From assembly GCA_039545275.1 (NCBI GenBank), contig BCHS01000007.1, positions 682,001 to 746,000 of the forward strand: a stretch of 64,000 nt of DNA, read 5' to 3'. The notes beneath the pieces are model-generated. The model was not told the DNA's origin, did not search any database, and saw nothing but the letters and a program-made list of their open reading frames with translations. Shown here piece after piece: positions 52,933 through 64,000 of this stretch (position 1 is its first letter; each line of letters begins with the position of its first letter). This DNA comes from Pseudomicrostroma phylloplanum (Eukaryota; Basidiomycota; Exobasidiomycetes; Microstromatales). Both the position numbers and the translations under genes were made by a program.

Positions 52933-55526
52933 TCATGGAATTGCCACGATGATGATCATGACCACGGCGGAAAGGGCGCCATCGATGGCAAGTGCCTTTG
53001 CCGCTCTCCACAGATGGATCCTCCTGATCCGCTCATCCCTCACCCGCTCCGTGTTGACCGACATGCCCACGAGCGTCTGTGCTCCATCCACTGCTCTACC
53101 CCAGACGCCTCTCCTGCGTCTAGCAGGAGCAGAGCTGGTTGAAGTGGCAGGAGGGAGGAAGGAGACTTGCCCGATGACATTCGACGGGGCGGCTCCTTCA
53201 ACTTGGTCTGCCAAGCTCTGACGGCGGATGCTCGACGGCACGCCTGACTGTCCCTCCTCGAGGCCGGCAAGCGACATAGCCCTCGACGAAGCCACCGAAG
53301 CAGCATTGGAGTGCGCCCTCGCGCGACCGATGATCGAAGCCGCCGCTGCAGAGACAGAGAGGACACTCGGAGGTCTGTGTCCTGGTGAGGCAGGCGGGGT
53401 CAGTGCCTCGCCTCCGGGACCCACCAGGGTCCGCACGCCGACTTCCAGACCGGGGACGATGCTGATCGTCTTTGTCATCAGACGCGGGGAGACAGACTTG
53501 GCTGGTGCTGATGGAGTGCCCATAAGACTCGGAGACTGCGTCGCTGTTTCACCACGCGAAGAGGCCTTCGCCATCTTGGTTGCCGCCGCTGCTGAAGTGT
53601 AGAGGGGCTGTTCAGTCCTCTCCTCGACTGGCGTGAGAGGCTTGCGCTGTGACTTGGCCTGCCCATTGGCGGAAGAGTCCTCCTCCTCCGCAACAGTGGC
53701 CATGTCCTGCTGCTGTGAGAGCCTCGAGGATGTGCGCTGTACTTGGTTTCCAAAACCCGAGGTGGGATTCCGGCCATTGCCGATCTTGTCCAGCATCCTC
53801 TTGAGACCGACGTACTCCAGCATTCTCCAGACCTCTGGCGCAAGCAACCACTGCCTATTGTCCGCCGCCGCCGTCGGGTTCAACTCCTCGTCGCTTTCTG
53901 CCTCGGAAGGTGTAGCGAGGCCCTTCTCTTCGCCAGTGACATCTCTGTTGCCCCTCAGACTGAGCCACATACAGACGCCAGTGTACGCTGCAAAGATGAA
54001 ACCGATTCCAAATGCCCAAAGAGGGAAAGTTAGGAGACGATACCAGCGCGAGATCTTGGTACCGGTCAAGGGACTCGGGTCGAGGCACAAAAGCACGCTA
54101 AAGAGGATGGCTAGTGCGGTCAAAGCCACGCCGGAGTACAACCTTCCGTTCGAGGTACCCTTGCCAAGGTTACGAGAGGCGGCCTCGAGGAAGGAGGGCA
54201 GCACATAGGTGTCGACGTGGGTCACGATGCAGTTCACCACGGGAAGCAACACCTCTGGATCCGTGGTGAGGCCAGCTTCCGACAGAGCCAAGGACACAAT
54301 GGTCTCGTCGAGCAAGCCCAGATCGATCATCCATTGCAGCCGACAGGTAGGTCGTGGCCGTGGCGAGATGGGCATGAGGCCCGTCGTGATCGTCTTGCCC
54401 TTGTCTGACTTGGTGGCTGCCGATGAGGAACGACTGCGAGAAAGGGTCGATCCTGGAAGAGGTCCGACGTGTCGCTGCACGAGTCGATCAAATCGTTCGC
54501 GCATGCTTTGATTGGCGCTGGTGGCAGGACCGGCCATGGCCTGCTTCTGTTGTGACGTGAGGGCTCGATATTGTCGTGCATATCGGTCAAAGGCGACCAC
54601 GAATTCGACGGCGCTGTACTCTCCTGACGCTTGCGATTGGAGGTGCGCAGTTGGCTCAACGAAACTGATGGCCACCTTCTCCCTTCCGTACTCCTCTACT
54701 GGAGACGTCTGAGTAGGGAGATTCTCCAAGCTTGCCGTTGAGAGACTACTCTGTTGGGGAAGCTCGCTCAATTGGAAGGAGGCGACGGGAGCCATCACTT
54801 CATTCGCGTCCTCAATGTCACGCTGTTTGGCGAGGTATATCCTCAGGTCGCCTATCGGACAGTGAAGGGAAAGGGATGAGTATGAGCACGGCCAGTCCCT
54901 CTTCGATAGCATCGTCACGACGTCTGGCGTTGATGCTACTCACTAAGCGCAATAGGTCGACACGTTCTTCCACCAACGATGTCTGCCAATGTGATGGCAG
55001 AAGATCCCGCTCCGTTGCCACTGTGTTTCCCACCCCTCCCTGTGAAGGTGCTCATCCACGATTTACCACCACTTGCGGCTTCCCCTAGTCCACCGTCCTC
55101 TGCTCTCTTCTCTCCGAATGTGGCGGGTCCTTCGGCAGGATGACAGTGATTGAGGTTGCTAGTGGCAGCCTGTGTGGGATGCGGCGATGGCTGGGCTCGC
55201 TCACGTCCCTTGCCAGCAGCAGGCGCAGCGATCGCCTTTGTAACATCACCCACGTTCGCCCATCCGCTCTCGCCGGTGGTAGATCCATCAATGGCCAGTC
55301 CGCCGATGAGGAGTTGGCCGTCAACGGTGTAGGCGAGACCAGAACAGTCACCTTCAGCGGAACAGGGTTGCAGTGGCTCCGGAGCGGATCCTGCTTGTAG
55401 GTACGAGGGGATGGAAGACTTGTTCTCCTCTCGGAAAGCCATCGCCGAGGAGCCGATGCCTGGTCCAGACTCGTCGGCTGCGTCGTCTGCCTCTGTGTTT
55501 GCCCAGGGGGCAATGGGAGTGGTCAT
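52933..55526 (-). CDS. Rax1-like RGS-domain membrane protein
   Basis: Predicted membrane protein of the Rax1/RGS type; yeast Rax1 works in bipolar bud-site selection. Exons on the minus strand are 55526-54944 and 54851-52933. The 92-nt intron (GTGAGT/TAG, phase 1) gives 833 aa. The RGS-like fold begins around the splice: ITLADIVGGR, then SDLRIYLAKQRDIEDANEVM, SAVEFVVAFDRYARQYRAL and MRERFDRLVQRHV. Three hydrophobic segments follow: GVALTALAILFSVLLCL, LTFPLWAFGIGFIFAAYTGVCMWL and the extreme C-terminus ALSAVVMIIIVAIP. Between the second and third lies a ~280-residue Ser/Pro-rich loop. Rax1 has the same RGS-then-three-helix layout but is shorter (435 aa). The RGS call rests on pattern, not alignment scores. 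Confidence 0.75.
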
Positions 55527-57391
55527 GGATGCTGTGTGGTAGGACTGCGTGTTTGGAGCAGCAACAGCAGCAGCGATGGTCTTGCAAAGATGGCAGGCCT
55601 AACTCGCAGGCAGCATGCTTATGGTCTCCAGAATCGCGATGTAGACAAGAGGACGTGTAGACTGAATTAGTATCCGTCGAACCGATTAGGCACCAAGGAA
55701 CGCGACGCTAGGGGTCGTAATGATCCAGCGTGGCCCCTGCCAAGAACTGCTGCAACGTCTAGACTAGCTCGAGATTGAAACAGCCCGGCGAGAATGGGCC
55801 CTTTTCCAGAATGATGATGACGATGATGTAGGGAAAGACGATGCGTGGAGGGTATGAGACCGATAAATGACAAAGGAACAGGTCCGGGGGAGGGAGGCCA
55901 AGGTAGAGAGTGTGTGTGATCGATGAGGCAGATCCGAGTAGGTAAGGCTCGCCTGATCGGCAGGTCCGAACGAAGGATGAACGGATACACCGGTCTACGT
56001 CAATGGAGGTGCTACTCCTCTTGTGTGTGGCTGCGAGGGCGAAATCAACTTCCGCTTGCTCGGTGGATGGGTCCGGACCAGCTTTTCCCCGTGTTTCAAG
56101 GGATGGAGGGAGCGCTGACGCCTGAGATTCGAAAGGGGTCAAGGGGAATGGAGGGAGTTGCGATCTGGTGGGAGTATTCGGAGAGAGGAGTGAGTAAAGT
56201 TCAGCTCTGCAGGCGGAGAGAGTTCCGAGCGAAGGGAATGGCTCAGAGGATCGTCACCGGGGTGTGTGGAAACAAAGGGATGACACGGCTCGAGGCGACT
56301 GAGGGTGCGGATTGCGCCATTGCCAAGGGACTGAGCAGAGCAGTGATGAGAGGGGGAGCGGCCGGACAACAGAGCAAAACCCGTTCACGATGGTATGGGT
56401 CGACGCCTCTCCGACGAAGTGCTGAGTCAAGCTACGGGTGTCGCTGGGCGTCGCCTCCCCGTAGACGTCGTCCTCCCTTGCTACCTAGCCTAGCCCGGCC
56501 CTGCCTTTACGCGCCAGTGTCCCGAAAGGTGGCTTGGCCCGCTGCAGCCTCAAGCCACGCCAAGATCTCACGCCACGGCACCCGCATCTGTTTAGCAGCA
56601 GTCGGTCGCCACGTGGCTCAACGCCGACGCTCGGAGACTTGGAGACTCCCACCCAGTCTGCCAATCGAGCAGTCAAAGCGACGAAGTGCGGAATTGTAGC
56701 CCTGCATGCCGGCCGAGACAGTCGCGATCGACAGACCATGTCCAGCTGGTGCCGTTCCTATGAGGAGGCGGTGACAGATGGAGCCGTTGTAACATCTCGA
56801 CACCCAGGCATTAGCAGTGGTACCCGCGACACTACTTCGATCACTTCAACCCCTATGCGTCCCGTCCAACCGAGGCACGCCGGTAGTACTCCATATCTGC
56901 ATGCACGCCAACGCTTCTTTGCCAGGCCCCTCCCAGTGGGAATGACCCCCTTATCTCGTCCCGCTCCGTCCCGTCTTGTGAAAGAAGCGAGGTCGTTGTC
57001 CCCCATGCGCGCCTGTGTGCCTGGAATACCATGCCTGCGCGCACCTCGCTTGTCACGCCTTGCCTTGAGCCTCTACGGCCTTTAATGATCGAAGCGAGCC
57101 CTCTAGACATGCAATTCAACGCCCTTACACACGAAGCGAGGTCATTAAAGACATAGAGCCCCATCGGGAAAGGTCACATGGTGCTAAAATTGACGACGCG
57201 CGAGACGGCGACGACAAAGGAGAGGCATGTTAAGATCGTACATGGGTGTGGTCGTGGAGTGAAGCCTGCTCTTTCTTGCTCGGCCCTTTTCCCTGCTCAG
57301 TCATCCCGTCCTGGTCGAGAGGGTTGCAGGGAGCAAGGCGGTGCGTCTGCTCAGCCTGTCGAATTGCTCGAGCGAGGCAAGCTGTGGGATG
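55527..57391. other. 1.87-kb intergenic region
   Basis: It holds the RGS-gene promoter and the 3' flank of the RTC4 gene. A longer open frame (55923-56699, +) has no domain or typical composition and was not accepted. A short inverted repeat lies at 57080-57150. Confidence 0.5.
57080..57150. repeat. short inverted repeat CTTTAATGA...TCATTAAAG
   Basis: Arms are 57080-57088 and 57142-57150, perfect over 9 bp with a 53-bp spacer. GAAGCGAG occurs next to each arm (57091 and 57133) in direct orientation and again near 56987. Confidence 0.7.
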
Positions 57392-59882
57392 CTACGTCTG
57401 TAGAGTCGCACCAGCAGTAGAGGGCACGGCGCGGTGGTTGCTTCGAGGGGTATCGTCCTTCTCGTGTCTATCTTCGTACGCCTGGTCCACTGCTAGCCTC
57501 TCCCCACTGGAAGGTATGAACATAGCCTCCTCCCTGCCCTTGCCCGCCATCCAGCCACGCAGGTCCTCGTCGTCGTCGTCATCACGAAGATCCACGACGA
57601 CGCGTTGAGTGTTAGGAACGTGTCGCGGAGTGCTCTTCTTGGGCTTGCTGGAGAGGGACGCCCGGCTTCGATCAAAGAAGTCATCGTCGTCGTCATCGTC
57701 ATCAACATCATCAACACCGTTGTCCTTGACCCCCTCATCATCCGAGACCACGATGCTCCTCTTGTTCAGACCTCTTTTGCTTTCGTCCGATGTGCCTGCC
57801 CCGCTGCTGCCGACGGGCTGCGAAAGAGCGTGAGCAGGACGAGGTCTCACCGGCTTGATCTCGTCGAAGAAAGACTTCGAGGCACCAGTGGCGGGAAGAG
57901 CACTTCCCCCGCCGAGGGGCGTCGGAGCAGAAGAGGAGGGAGAACGCTGAAGCAGTGGCCTCGCTTTGGCCTTGACAGTGACCATAGGTGCGCTCGCAAC
58001 TGAATCGACAGCGCGCCGTGGCGAGCGAAAAGCTGTGGTTGTCGCGACTGAAGACATCGAAGGTGCCCGTCGGCCTGCAGAAGGGCTGCTCATTTGAGAT
58101 GCCACCGTCTTGTTCATCAGCTGACCGCCCTTGGCAAAGAGGTCATCTCCCGCACCAGCGCCTTCAGCAGGGAACATGGCGATTCCATACGGCGCGCTGT
58201 CGAGCTTGATCTCCCTCGCTTCTTCGAAGCTGAGCATGCGCTTGTTGACGCCCTTGCGTCTGTCGTAGTCCTCGATGATCAGTCGGCATGCTAGCTCTGG
58301 CACCAGGACATCTCCGACGAATTCGACGGAGGTGAGGGGCTTGATGGTCTCGATGAGCGTCGCCGATTGCAAATTGCTAGCTTCGTCTAGAGGCTGGAAG
58401 TAGAACCAGGTAGTGAGAGTCTTGCGTAGTACTTCGTACCCTGTCTCGCCATAGCTGAGCAAAGAGAGACAGGTGCGCAGCCAGATAGTCAGCAAGACAT
58501 TGCAGGTGTCACAAGCACTCAATTCTGACGACTCACTAGCCAGCTTGAAGGTCGAGAATTTCGGCAGGCGATCGGTCCATCTTGTTCGTTCGCGCTGTCC
58601 GCCGTTGTAGAGCAGATTTGAAGAACGGACTGTCACGAGGCGCACGCAGCAGCTCTGTCATGCTGTCTCTCCCCTGACCCCCCTCAAGCCTTTGAGCCAA
58701 CTTGTCGAGATCGAGCGTCGTAGGCCAGCCTTGCTTCTTTCCCCGTGGGATGATATCCGACTCTGCTCGATGCTTCTCACACACAGCGGCCGTGTCAGTC
58801 ACCTTGATCGGCTTGCCAGCGTGGTATCGATCCAGCCAGGGCTGCATCATCTCACAGCACTCGAGTGATACTCGCCGGGGCATCGCCGCCTCACAAAAGG
58901 GACACACTCTAAGCAGTCTGACTTCAGTTGGTACCTTGACTTCCTTGCGCTGTCTTTGTCGCGGAGACGCCTTGGCTCCCGACTGGCTGGCTGCGATCAG
59001 CATGTCCCATTGAGACTCTGGCTCCTCTGGTGGTTTGATGGCATCATCATGACTCTCCTGGGAGCTCTGCTGGCTCGCCCTCCCGACTCCGTTCTTGGAC
59101 GGTAGCACGATACCCATTCTGGCCTTTTTCGTAGGTGTAGAGGGTCCAGGCTGTGACCGAGTAGGCTGGCTGCTCAACAAGCTTGTATACCCTGAGAAAT
59201 TCTCTAGAGAGAATATGGAGCTGCTAGAGAGGACTCTTGTGCCGGGGCCGAAAGACATCTCCCTTGAGTCGGATGCGTTGCTCACTTGTGCTTGTATGCC
59301 CGACATGAGTGAATCCTTGGAAGAAGCGGCGCCTGACTGAGGAGCAGATGGACCGTCCTCGTATCGGACCTTCGCTGGGAGGTTGATGGAGGGGAACAGA
59401 GGGGCCGGGGTTGCAAGCTTGGGCGGAATCCTGATGCCCGTCTTCGCCTTGGCCGAGGGCCTTTCTGCAGAACCACTACCGTTAACCTCCCCTTCGCCTT
59501 CACCTGTACCTCCTTCTGCACTAGCTGAGGCCTTCCTCTTGCCATTGCTTCGCCCTTTGGCCTTGGGAGGCTGCGCTAGCGCTCGAGCTTTTGGTCTTGC
59601 CTTGCTTCGTGAAGTCTCATCTGCTGCGCCACCCTTCTCTGTATACTCTTCGCCGTCTGATAGCCCAGCCGAGCTGCTTGAGGACGAGGCCGAGGATAGA
59701 GAGGAGTCTGAGGGGGCTCTTTCAGCCTTGCGAGCACGCGGTCTGGTACTGCTCACGGAGCGAGGAGCAGGCGTAGGCGCGGACGCGGACGCCTCTTGTG
59801 ACTTTGACGATGAAGATTGACAATGCTGAGATCCCATGGAGAGCTCGCTCTCGCCATTACCAAAGCGTCTGCGTCTGTCCAT
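57392..59882 (-). CDS. RTC4-domain protein
   Basis: Relative of yeast Rtc4 (restriction of telomere capping 4), a nuclear protein of unclear biochemistry. Exons on the minus strand are 59882-58537 and 58454-57392. The 82-nt intron (GTGAGT/CAG, phase 2) gives 802 aa. The first ~330 residues are Ser/Lys-rich and disordered. The RTC4-like region begins with CPFCEAAMPRRVSLECCEM (~345-365). It spans the splice at GYYGETGYEVLRKTL and ends PLTSVEFVGDVLVPELACRLIIEDY, the family's most conserved block. The C-terminal tail is acidic with an eight-Asp run and DLRDDDDDEDLRGW. The ATG at 59882 (MDRRRRFGNG) is the first in a frame that is open further upstream. Confidence 0.82.
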
Positions 59883-60471
59883 CTTGGATCGGACTGGCGT
59901 GACTGAACAGGGACGCACGCGTGACGCTGGAAGCAAACCCTGCCTATGTGTGGATAGAGTCAAGCATGAAACGGGAAGGGGCGGCGACACCCGGAGAGGC
60001 GGCGGTAAGAGATTGAGAACGTGAGATCACCAGGAGCCAGCAGAGATGATCTCGAGGAGAGTTGAACAGCTGTCCCCCGCTCTGAAGCGAGCAAGATCAC
60101 AGGGAAGGTGACTGGAAAGCGCTAATGGTCAGGGAAGGTGTTCGCTCACTCGCCTGGTCACTCGCGAAAGCGGAAAGGAGCACGCGACCGAACAACTGCC
60201 AACGGAGGCAATTTTGCTGTTGCCCCTTTAGTATCTCGTCGCAAATCTCACAAAGGTAGCACACATGGTTTGGTATCGAGTGACAGAGTTTTGTATTGCG
60301 GTGACCATTGTAGGGGTGCAAAGTAGGTGTGGCAGGTGACGTGACAAAGGAGAAAAAGACGAGGCAAAAAAGTACAAGAACGTCAACACTTGTGGGTAAC
60401 TACTTCATCTATCGACGACGACGACGAGAGATGAGAAACAAAGCTGGGTAAAGGAGGAGAAGCTCTTCTGC
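59883..60471. other. intergenic region
   Basis: 589 bp between the RTC4 start (-) and the permease stop (-). No gene is supported. GAC/GTC-type triplet repeats (CGACGA) occur at 60413-60426 in the permease 3' flank. Confidence 0.5.
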
Positions 60472-62130
60472 TTAGCAGATGACCTTCCAGGTCTTCTCCC
60501 AGAGGTTCTTGGGAGCGGGCTCCTCGTAGGTGTCGGCCTCGATCTCCTTGATACCGGTGAAGAAGTCGATGTTCTGGACACTGATGACCGAGTCCTTTCC
60601 GTAGTAGATCCATGCACCGAAGAACATGATGAGGAAGACGGGGATGGGAATGTAGGTGGTGACGAAGGTGGAGACGTCGAAGGGTGCGTTGGCAGCCAGG
60701 AAGACGTCGAAGCCGGAGAAGAGGATGACGATGGAGGTCCAGAAGATGACCCACCACGACATGAAGGTGCTGCCCCTGGCGACAAAGGGGAGCAGGCTCT
60801 TCTTCTCGAGTCCCTGAGCCTTGAGACCCCTGGTGAACTGGACGTGCATGACACCGATGCAGAACCAGGAGGAGAGACCACAGACGGCAGTCATCGAGGC
60901 GAACCAGTTGAAGACGACGGAAGAACCGCTGCCCAGGTCGAGGAAGGAGAGGAAGGAGAAGAGGACAGAGAAGAGGACGGAGACGTAGGGGAGTCCTCGC
61001 TTGGTGGTCCTGGCGAAGATACGAGGGAGCTGGCCGGCGATGGACAGAGAGTAGATGGCTCGGGACGAGGTGTAGATGTCCGATGAGGCAGCGCTGACGG
61101 CCGAGGTGATGAGGGCGGCGTTGATGACCGAAGGCAGACCCTTGATACCGGCAACTCGGATGGCGACGACGAAGGGAGATCGGTTGACCTTGGCACCGAC
61201 GGTGAGGGTGGGTGCGTTGGAGGGGCAGACGAGACCGATGCAGAAGGTACCGACGACGTAGAAGAAGACGATTCGGATCCAGACCTTCTTGATGGCGCTG
61301 GTGACCGACTTCCTGGGGTTGCGGGCCTCACCGGCAGCGATGGCGACGATCTCGGTACCGATGTAGGAGAAGGCAGACTGGATCAGGACCGAGAAGAATC
61401 CGAGGAAGCGTCCCCAAGATCCGGCAATCTCATTGTACTGAACAAAGGGACCGGGGTTCTTCCAGTAGCGGAAGCCGAGGCGGCCCTGCTCACCAGCACC
61501 GAGGTCGATGCAGATGGAGAGGATGATCAGGCCGACGATGGTTATGACCTTGATGGATGCAAACCAGAACTCGGCCTCTCCGTAGGCACGTGTGCCGAGC
61601 AAGTTGATGCCGACGACGACGACGAGGAAGACGGCAATGAAGACACCGGCGTTGACGGTGGTCCAGTATTCGACGAGGAGGGCGGCGGCGGAGAGCTCGG
61701 CGGGGAGAACGATGAGCCAGTTGTATGCGTAGTTGAAACCAAGGGCGAAGGAGAGGGGCTTGCCGACGAATCGCTCGGCGAGCTTGATGGGTCCACCGGG
61801 AACGGGGAGGTAAGAGATCATCTCACCCAGGCACATCATCATGGAGTAGCAGACGGAACCCATGAGCATGTATCCGAGCCAGAGACCGACGGGACCAGCG
61901 TGGGCGAGGGCGCCACCGGTACCGACGAAGAGACCTGTACCAATGACACCTCCGATGGAAATCATGGCAAGATGACGAGGCTTGAGCTGGTGGGTGAGCT
62001 GCTCGCCCTGCTTCTGACCGAAGGCGTTGATCTCGCCAGCGGGGATCTCATCTACAGAGCCGGATTCGAGAGTGGCGACGGCCTTGTCGTTGCTGTAGCC
62101 GGGAACATCCTTCTTGTCCTCGAACGACAT
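60472..62130 (-). CDS. amino acid permease, fungal YAT/AAP family
   Basis: Predicted plasma-membrane proton-coupled amino acid importer of the Gap1-like YAT family. One exon, 552 aa, the usual length, starting MSFEDKKDVPGY. The first helix signature is LKPRHLAMISIGGVIGTGLFVGTG (residues ~48-71, divided here). Twelve hydrophobic helices are apparent, with PGGPIKLAERFVGKPLSFALGFNYAYNW and YIGTEIVAIAAGEARNPRKSVTSAIKKV as family blocks. The protein ends WEKTWKVIC; a C-terminal Cys in this place is palmitoylated in many fungal permeases. Substrate range cannot be read. The N-terminal Lys residues (5-15) may serve ubiquitin-driven endocytosis, in which alpha-arrestins act. Codon choice is strongly biased to C/G-ending codons, suggesting high expression. 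Confidence 0.95.
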   Translation of the reverse strand: MSFEDKKDVPGYSNDKAVATLESGSVDEIPAGEINAFGQKQGEQLTHQLKPRHLAMISIGGVIGTGLFVGTGGALAHAGPVGLWLGYMLMGSVCYSMMMCLGEMISYLPVPGGPIKLAERFVGKPLSFALGFNYAYNWLIVLPAELSAAALLVEYWTTVNAGVFIAVFLVVVVGINLLGTRAYGEAEFWFASIKVITIVGLIILSICIDLGAGEQGRLGFRYWKNPGPFVQYNEIAGSWGRFLGFFSVLIQSAFSYIGTEIVAIAAGEARNPRKSVTSAIKKVWIRIVFFYVVGTFCIGLVCPSNAPTLTVGAKVNRSPFVVAIRVAGIKGLPSVINAALITSAVSAASSDIYTSSRAIYSLSIAGQLPRIFARTTKRGLPYVSVLFSVLFSFLSFLDLGSGSSVVFNWFASMTAVCGLSSWFCIGVMHVQFTRGLKAQGLEKKSLLPFVARGSTFMSWWVIFWTSIVILFSGFDVFLAANAPFDVSTFVTTYIPIPVFLIMFFGAWIYYGKDSVISVQNIDFFTGIKEIEADTYEEPAPKNLWEKTWKVIC

Positions 62131-64000
62131 TGTGTGTGAGTGTGTTGGGGAGTGGGTGGGTGTGGGGTGGATGAAGGACGGTGCAAGTACGTAGCAAAGT
62201 GCTTATGTAGGTGCGGAGGGTAGGAAGAAGCCGGAGGAGGAGGAGAAGAAGAAGAGTCGGGAGGAGATTGGTTGGTAGGGAAGTGTTCGTTTGTTTGATG
62301 ATGGGGGATGAGGATGGGGGGGGGGGGCCTTTGTACCTGCCTCTTTATAGATCAGGGCAACGGTCTGCCTTATCCAGCGGCGGCAATAGAGTACAGCGGT
62401 CGTCCGTCGCTGTGGGATGTGCGGGGCGCGGTGGCGCCTGAGCTGTGGCTGGACGCCTCCCCCGCCTGCTGGAGGGGGCTTATCTCGTAGGTCTCATTCG
62501 ACGACGCAGGGCAACGCAGGACAAGGCAGCGCTCGAAGTCGATATCGCAACCAAAGGGGCCCGGCCGTGGCAGCGTCGCCGACGCAGGGTCAGCTGCCTG
62601 CGTGATATGCAAGATGGCTACCCCACTCTGTGCCTCTTGCGCCGCCGCCCGCCGCCACAAAAAGCGAAGCAAGTTGCGGGGAGGGGCAGGCAGGCGGCGA
62701 TTGGGGTGGCGGCGGTAAAGACACCCAAATCTAACCAGTCTAGGCTCACCTTGGGGAGTGAAGCCGTGGATGTTCCGCTTGACCACTTGGGCTCCGGTAC
62801 AGGAGTGACAGCCCAGCGCCGCCGCCGGCGAAGTGGCCGCTGCCGGAGTTTGCGCCCGAGGAGCAGACAGCTGGCAGCAGCGCACGACGCGGAAGGGCCC
62901 AGACGGCAGAATCCCGCAATAGCCTCTCTTTTATCTTCCGCTTCTTCGTCCCAACCGCCTTCTCCTGCGCATTGAAAGGAACCTTCTGCAAGGCTGTTGG
63001 CAGACGGGTGAATTTAGTCTGGCCAACCTCGCAGAGCTCGGTTGCGATATCAGTGAGCCATCGAAGTCGTGAATTAGGCTCATCGTTGCCCTTATCGCAC
63101 GCAAATAGCAGTCGTCGCTGACCTTCCCAAGCTGGAAGCCAGGTATGAGATATCTCTGACCACTTGTCGCCACTTGTCGCCACATCACACGACTCGTGAA
63201 ACAAGTGAACGGGGAAATCCCGTGGGATCGAAAGGAGAATGCGCCCCTCCAAATGTAAACAACAAAAGGGCCGTGCGGGCTGCCCTGTCTCCTGTGCACT
63301 GCTGTGCTGCCGCTTCTCTCGGACGAGATCCCGAGGGCGACGCCACCCCGTTTGTCCCTCAGCGCCACGTCCCACCACCGCTCAGGCGCTGGAGCAGTGT
63401 CCCTTCTGTCCCGTGTCTTTACCGCCAGTTGCCCTCACGCCGCCGCCTACACCGACCGGCCTCTGCTCCGAAGAGGGCAAGCGAGCGAGCCGGAGGTGTG
63501 CTATGTGTAGGAGCAGGACCAGGTACAGGACCAGGATGAAGGGGCCAGACCCACCTTCGGCTCTGATCCCGTCCCGCGCCTCCTCTCGCCCGCCACCTCT
63601 AGCGAAGGCTGCTAAAAACAAAGATCCTCGCCCCTGTGAGCGGGAGAAGCAAGAAGAGGGAACGGAGCCGTCTTTTGCCTATCGATTCCATGCGTCGTGC
63701 GAGGCCTCCGCCGTCCAGCGGAAGATTGACCGTGAGAAGGGACAGCGAGCTGGAGGACACCACAGCCAGAGAGAGGACTTTGGGCTCCGTCTTTCGCACA
63801 CTGCACACCACCCAGCCCAAATCTGCGTCCATGATTAGCCTTGCCGCCCGCCCGCCTTGAGATCTTGCGGGAGAGATTACCATCGTCGACCCCGACGGTT
63901 GCTGCTATCTTATCGCACCGCCGAGCGGCAACGCAGGGAGGGGGGGCCATCCAACACGATCTACCGATCGACTGGTCGCTGAGATCGGATTACACTCGCT
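62131..64000. other. permease promoter and 1.87-kb region without a supported gene
   Basis: The permease leader is GT/GA-rich. A run of 12 G lies near 62316-62327 and a tandem CCACTTGTCG repeat at 63160-63181. Open frames at 62746-63378 (-) and 63239-63838 (+) are Arg/Pro-rich and lack recognisable domains. A gene entering from beyond the right edge cannot be excluded. Confidence 0.45.

Noticed and set aside
55923..56699. 258-aa + strand frame
   Set aside because: Arg/Trp/Cys-rich random-like composition, no domain, no ATG at its head.
62746..63838. Overlapping opposite-strand frames of ~200 aa near the right edge
   Set aside because: Both are Arg/Pro/Ser-rich without motifs; neither can be preferred.

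Overview
The window is nuclear DNA of a fungus, most likely a basidiomycete and probably in or near Ustilaginomycotina. The grounds are GC-rich, gene-dense sequence, short spliceosomal introns of about 75-125 nt that mostly start GTGAGT or GTAAGT, many uninterrupted long coding exons, and a typical fungal gene set (Rax1-type RGS protein, SUR7/PalI protein, RTC4, POM34, alpha-arrestin, YAT-type permease). The species cannot be named from the sequence. All splice models were built by eye from GT(GC)-AG sites and reading-frame continuity.

Left end (1-5.4 kb): the 3' part of DNA polymerase alpha (POL1), then a BAG-domain Hsp70 cofactor and a J-domain Hsp70 cofactor read away from each other from one 424-bp promoter region.

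Accessory region (5.4-11.3 kb): five small intron-containing genes in tandem on the + strand, at 6562, 7818, 8715, 9682 and 10692. Each encodes a signal peptide, a short pro-region with an Arg processing site, and a six-cysteine core with an invariant G-x-C-[YIV]-C. The cysteine spacing resembles inhibitor cystine-knot (knottin) miniproteins, especially squash-type inhibitors. Two intron architectures divide the array, and one member appears to carry both. This is the most novel part of the window. A 7-copy GCGTGCT minisatellite lies just before the array.

11-31 kb: a YIH1/IMPACT homologue, an unrecognised single-pass-type membrane protein with a long Ser-rich tail, a 1776-aa alpha-arrestin-like protein, a SUV39-class SET methyltransferase whose 5' end is unresolved, a Pho85-type cyclin, a 3.6-kb stretch with no supported gene, and the nuclear pore protein POM34.

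32-46 kb: an intron-containing tRNA-Gln(CUG), an acidic coiled-coil protein, an FHA/SNIP1-like protein, an eight-exon TFIIIC90 subunit, an unrecognised 934-aa protein, the K/HDEL receptor ERD2, and polynucleotide kinase/phosphatase (PNKP) with an unusual phosphatase motif.

46-64 kb: a SUR7/PalI protein, a TspO/TSPO protein, a secreted double-psi beta-barrel protein, a Rax1-like RGS membrane protein, an RTC4-domain protein and an amino acid permease. The last 1.9 kb holds only the permease promoter and sequence without a supported gene.

The core genes are ordinary housekeeping genes. The six-cysteine array is a lineage-specific secreted island set between conserved genes (DnaJ and YIH1).
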